64,000 bases of DNA from Marinomonas lutimaris (GTDB lineage: Bacteria > Pseudomonadota > Gammaproteobacteria > Pseudomonadales > Marinomonadaceae): the NCBI RefSeq assembly GCF_019426345.1, contig NZ_JAHLLW010000010.1, forward strand, positions 62,001 through 126,000. Direction: 5' to 3'. Below the pieces are notes generated by a model. The model worked only from the letters and a program-made list of their open reading frames with translations. It did not search any database and was not told where the DNA came from. Position 1 is the first letter of the stretch, and each line of letters opens with the position of its first letter. Below, piece after piece: positions 63,554-64,000 of the stretch. The position numbers were made by a program, and so were the translations under genes.

Positions 63554-64000
63554 GATACCGCGTTCGTCATATAACGGAATATACCTATGGAGCACCCGTG
63601 AGCTTATGTTACAACATGGCTCATTTGTTGCCACGAGACACACGCAATCAACGCTGCTTAAATCAAAAAGTACAAATTAATCCACCACCAGTTTATCAAA
63701 ACGATGGCGAAGATTATTTTGGTAATCAGACGTTTTATTTTTCTATTCAAGAAGCACATAAAAAGCTGGTTATCGATGTCACTACTGACTTCGAAATTTC
63801 GCCATTGGACGTACTGCAATGGCAAATGCAAAGCACACTGACTTGCGGTCAATTGCGTACGCAATTAAGCAATCCAAATACCCCTGAACTACGCATGGCA
63901 AAAGAGTATTTACTGGATTCACCGCAAATTCGCTGCTCAGAAGATTTAAAAGCCTACGCGCTAAGCACGTTTGCAGATGACAAACCGGTCTTGCAAGCCG
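63550..64000 (+). CDS. Second transglutaminase-like protein, 3' end outside window
   Basis: The first 150 residues are visible. It starts MRYRVRHITEYTYGAPVSLCYNMAHLLPRDT, the N-terminal beta domain of bacterial transglutaminase-like proteins found next to fused ATP-grasp/alpha-E genes. The catalytic Cys-His-Asp part would lie beyond base 64000. It overlaps the preceding stop in ATGA, so it belongs to the same operon and gives each ATP-grasp/alpha-E pair its own transglutaminase. Confidence 0.9.
   Translation, partial: MRYRVRHITEYTYGAPVSLCYNMAHLLPRDTRNQRCLNQKVQINPPPVYQNDGEDYFGNQTFYFSIQEAHKKLVIDVTTDFEISPLDVLQWQMQSTLTCGQLRTQLSNPNTPELRMAKEYLLDSPQIRCSEDLKAYALSTFADDKPVLQA

Overview
The window reads as one contiguous chromosomal segment of a gammaproteobacterium. 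Gene content (Hrp secretion genes beside marine-type transporters, an NhaC-type sodium antiporter, PQQ dehydrogenase and an ATP-grasp/alpha-E/transglutaminase operon) and moderately AT-rich coding sequence suggest an Oceanospirillales bacterium such as Marinomonas. That placement is an inference from gene flavour, not a database match. No rRNA, tRNA, CRISPR array, insertion sequence or prophage was seen.

Bases 1-617 hold the end of an iron-siderophore type ABC permease. Bases 772-34054 hold a complete plant-pathogen-style Hrp type III secretion locus. A minus-strand operon encodes pilin HrpA, harpin HrpN, HrpB, HrcJ, HrpD and HrpE. Divergent to it is a second, chimeric pilin with an SGLGGG repeat domain. 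Then come the HrpX/HrpY two-component system, a second harpin, an unknown small gene, and the core block hrpJ, a GNAT acetyltransferase, hrcV, a degenerate GGDEF protein, hrpQ, hrcN, hrpO, hrpP, hrcQRSTU. After an AT-rich gap follow the sigma factor gene hrpL, a CesT-type chaperone, hrpF-hrpG-hrcC-hrpT, hrpW (harpin plus pectate lyase domain) and a 1787-residue AvrE/DspE effector. A FliB-type lysine methylase lies downstream. Nine HrpL-type promoters (GGAACY-N15/16-YCACNNA, one weaker) can be read in front of these genes, so the locus appears to be a HrpL regulon, with the methylase probably inside it. HrpS and HrpV were not found.

Bases 35472-43408 hold a phosphopantetheinyl transferase on the minus strand, then a membrane histidine kinase and an NtrC-family activator, followed by a PhnD-PhnC-PhnE-PhnE phosphonate-type ABC importer. 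A sigma-54 promoter precedes phnD, and a shared dyad (GGGAC-N6-GTCYY) lies upstream of both phnD and the kinase gene, giving a clear regulatory circuit.

Bases 43507-54850 are mostly minus strand: an RND efflux pump with adaptor and divergent TetR regulator, an EamA transporter, an NhaC antiporter, a membrane PQQ dehydrogenase and an FAD aromatic monooxygenase. Bases 55184-64000 hold an operon of circularly permuted ATP-grasp, alpha-E, transglutaminase/DUF2126, fused ATP-grasp/alpha-E and a second transglutaminase-like protein cut by the window end. This set is widely conserved, but its product is not established.
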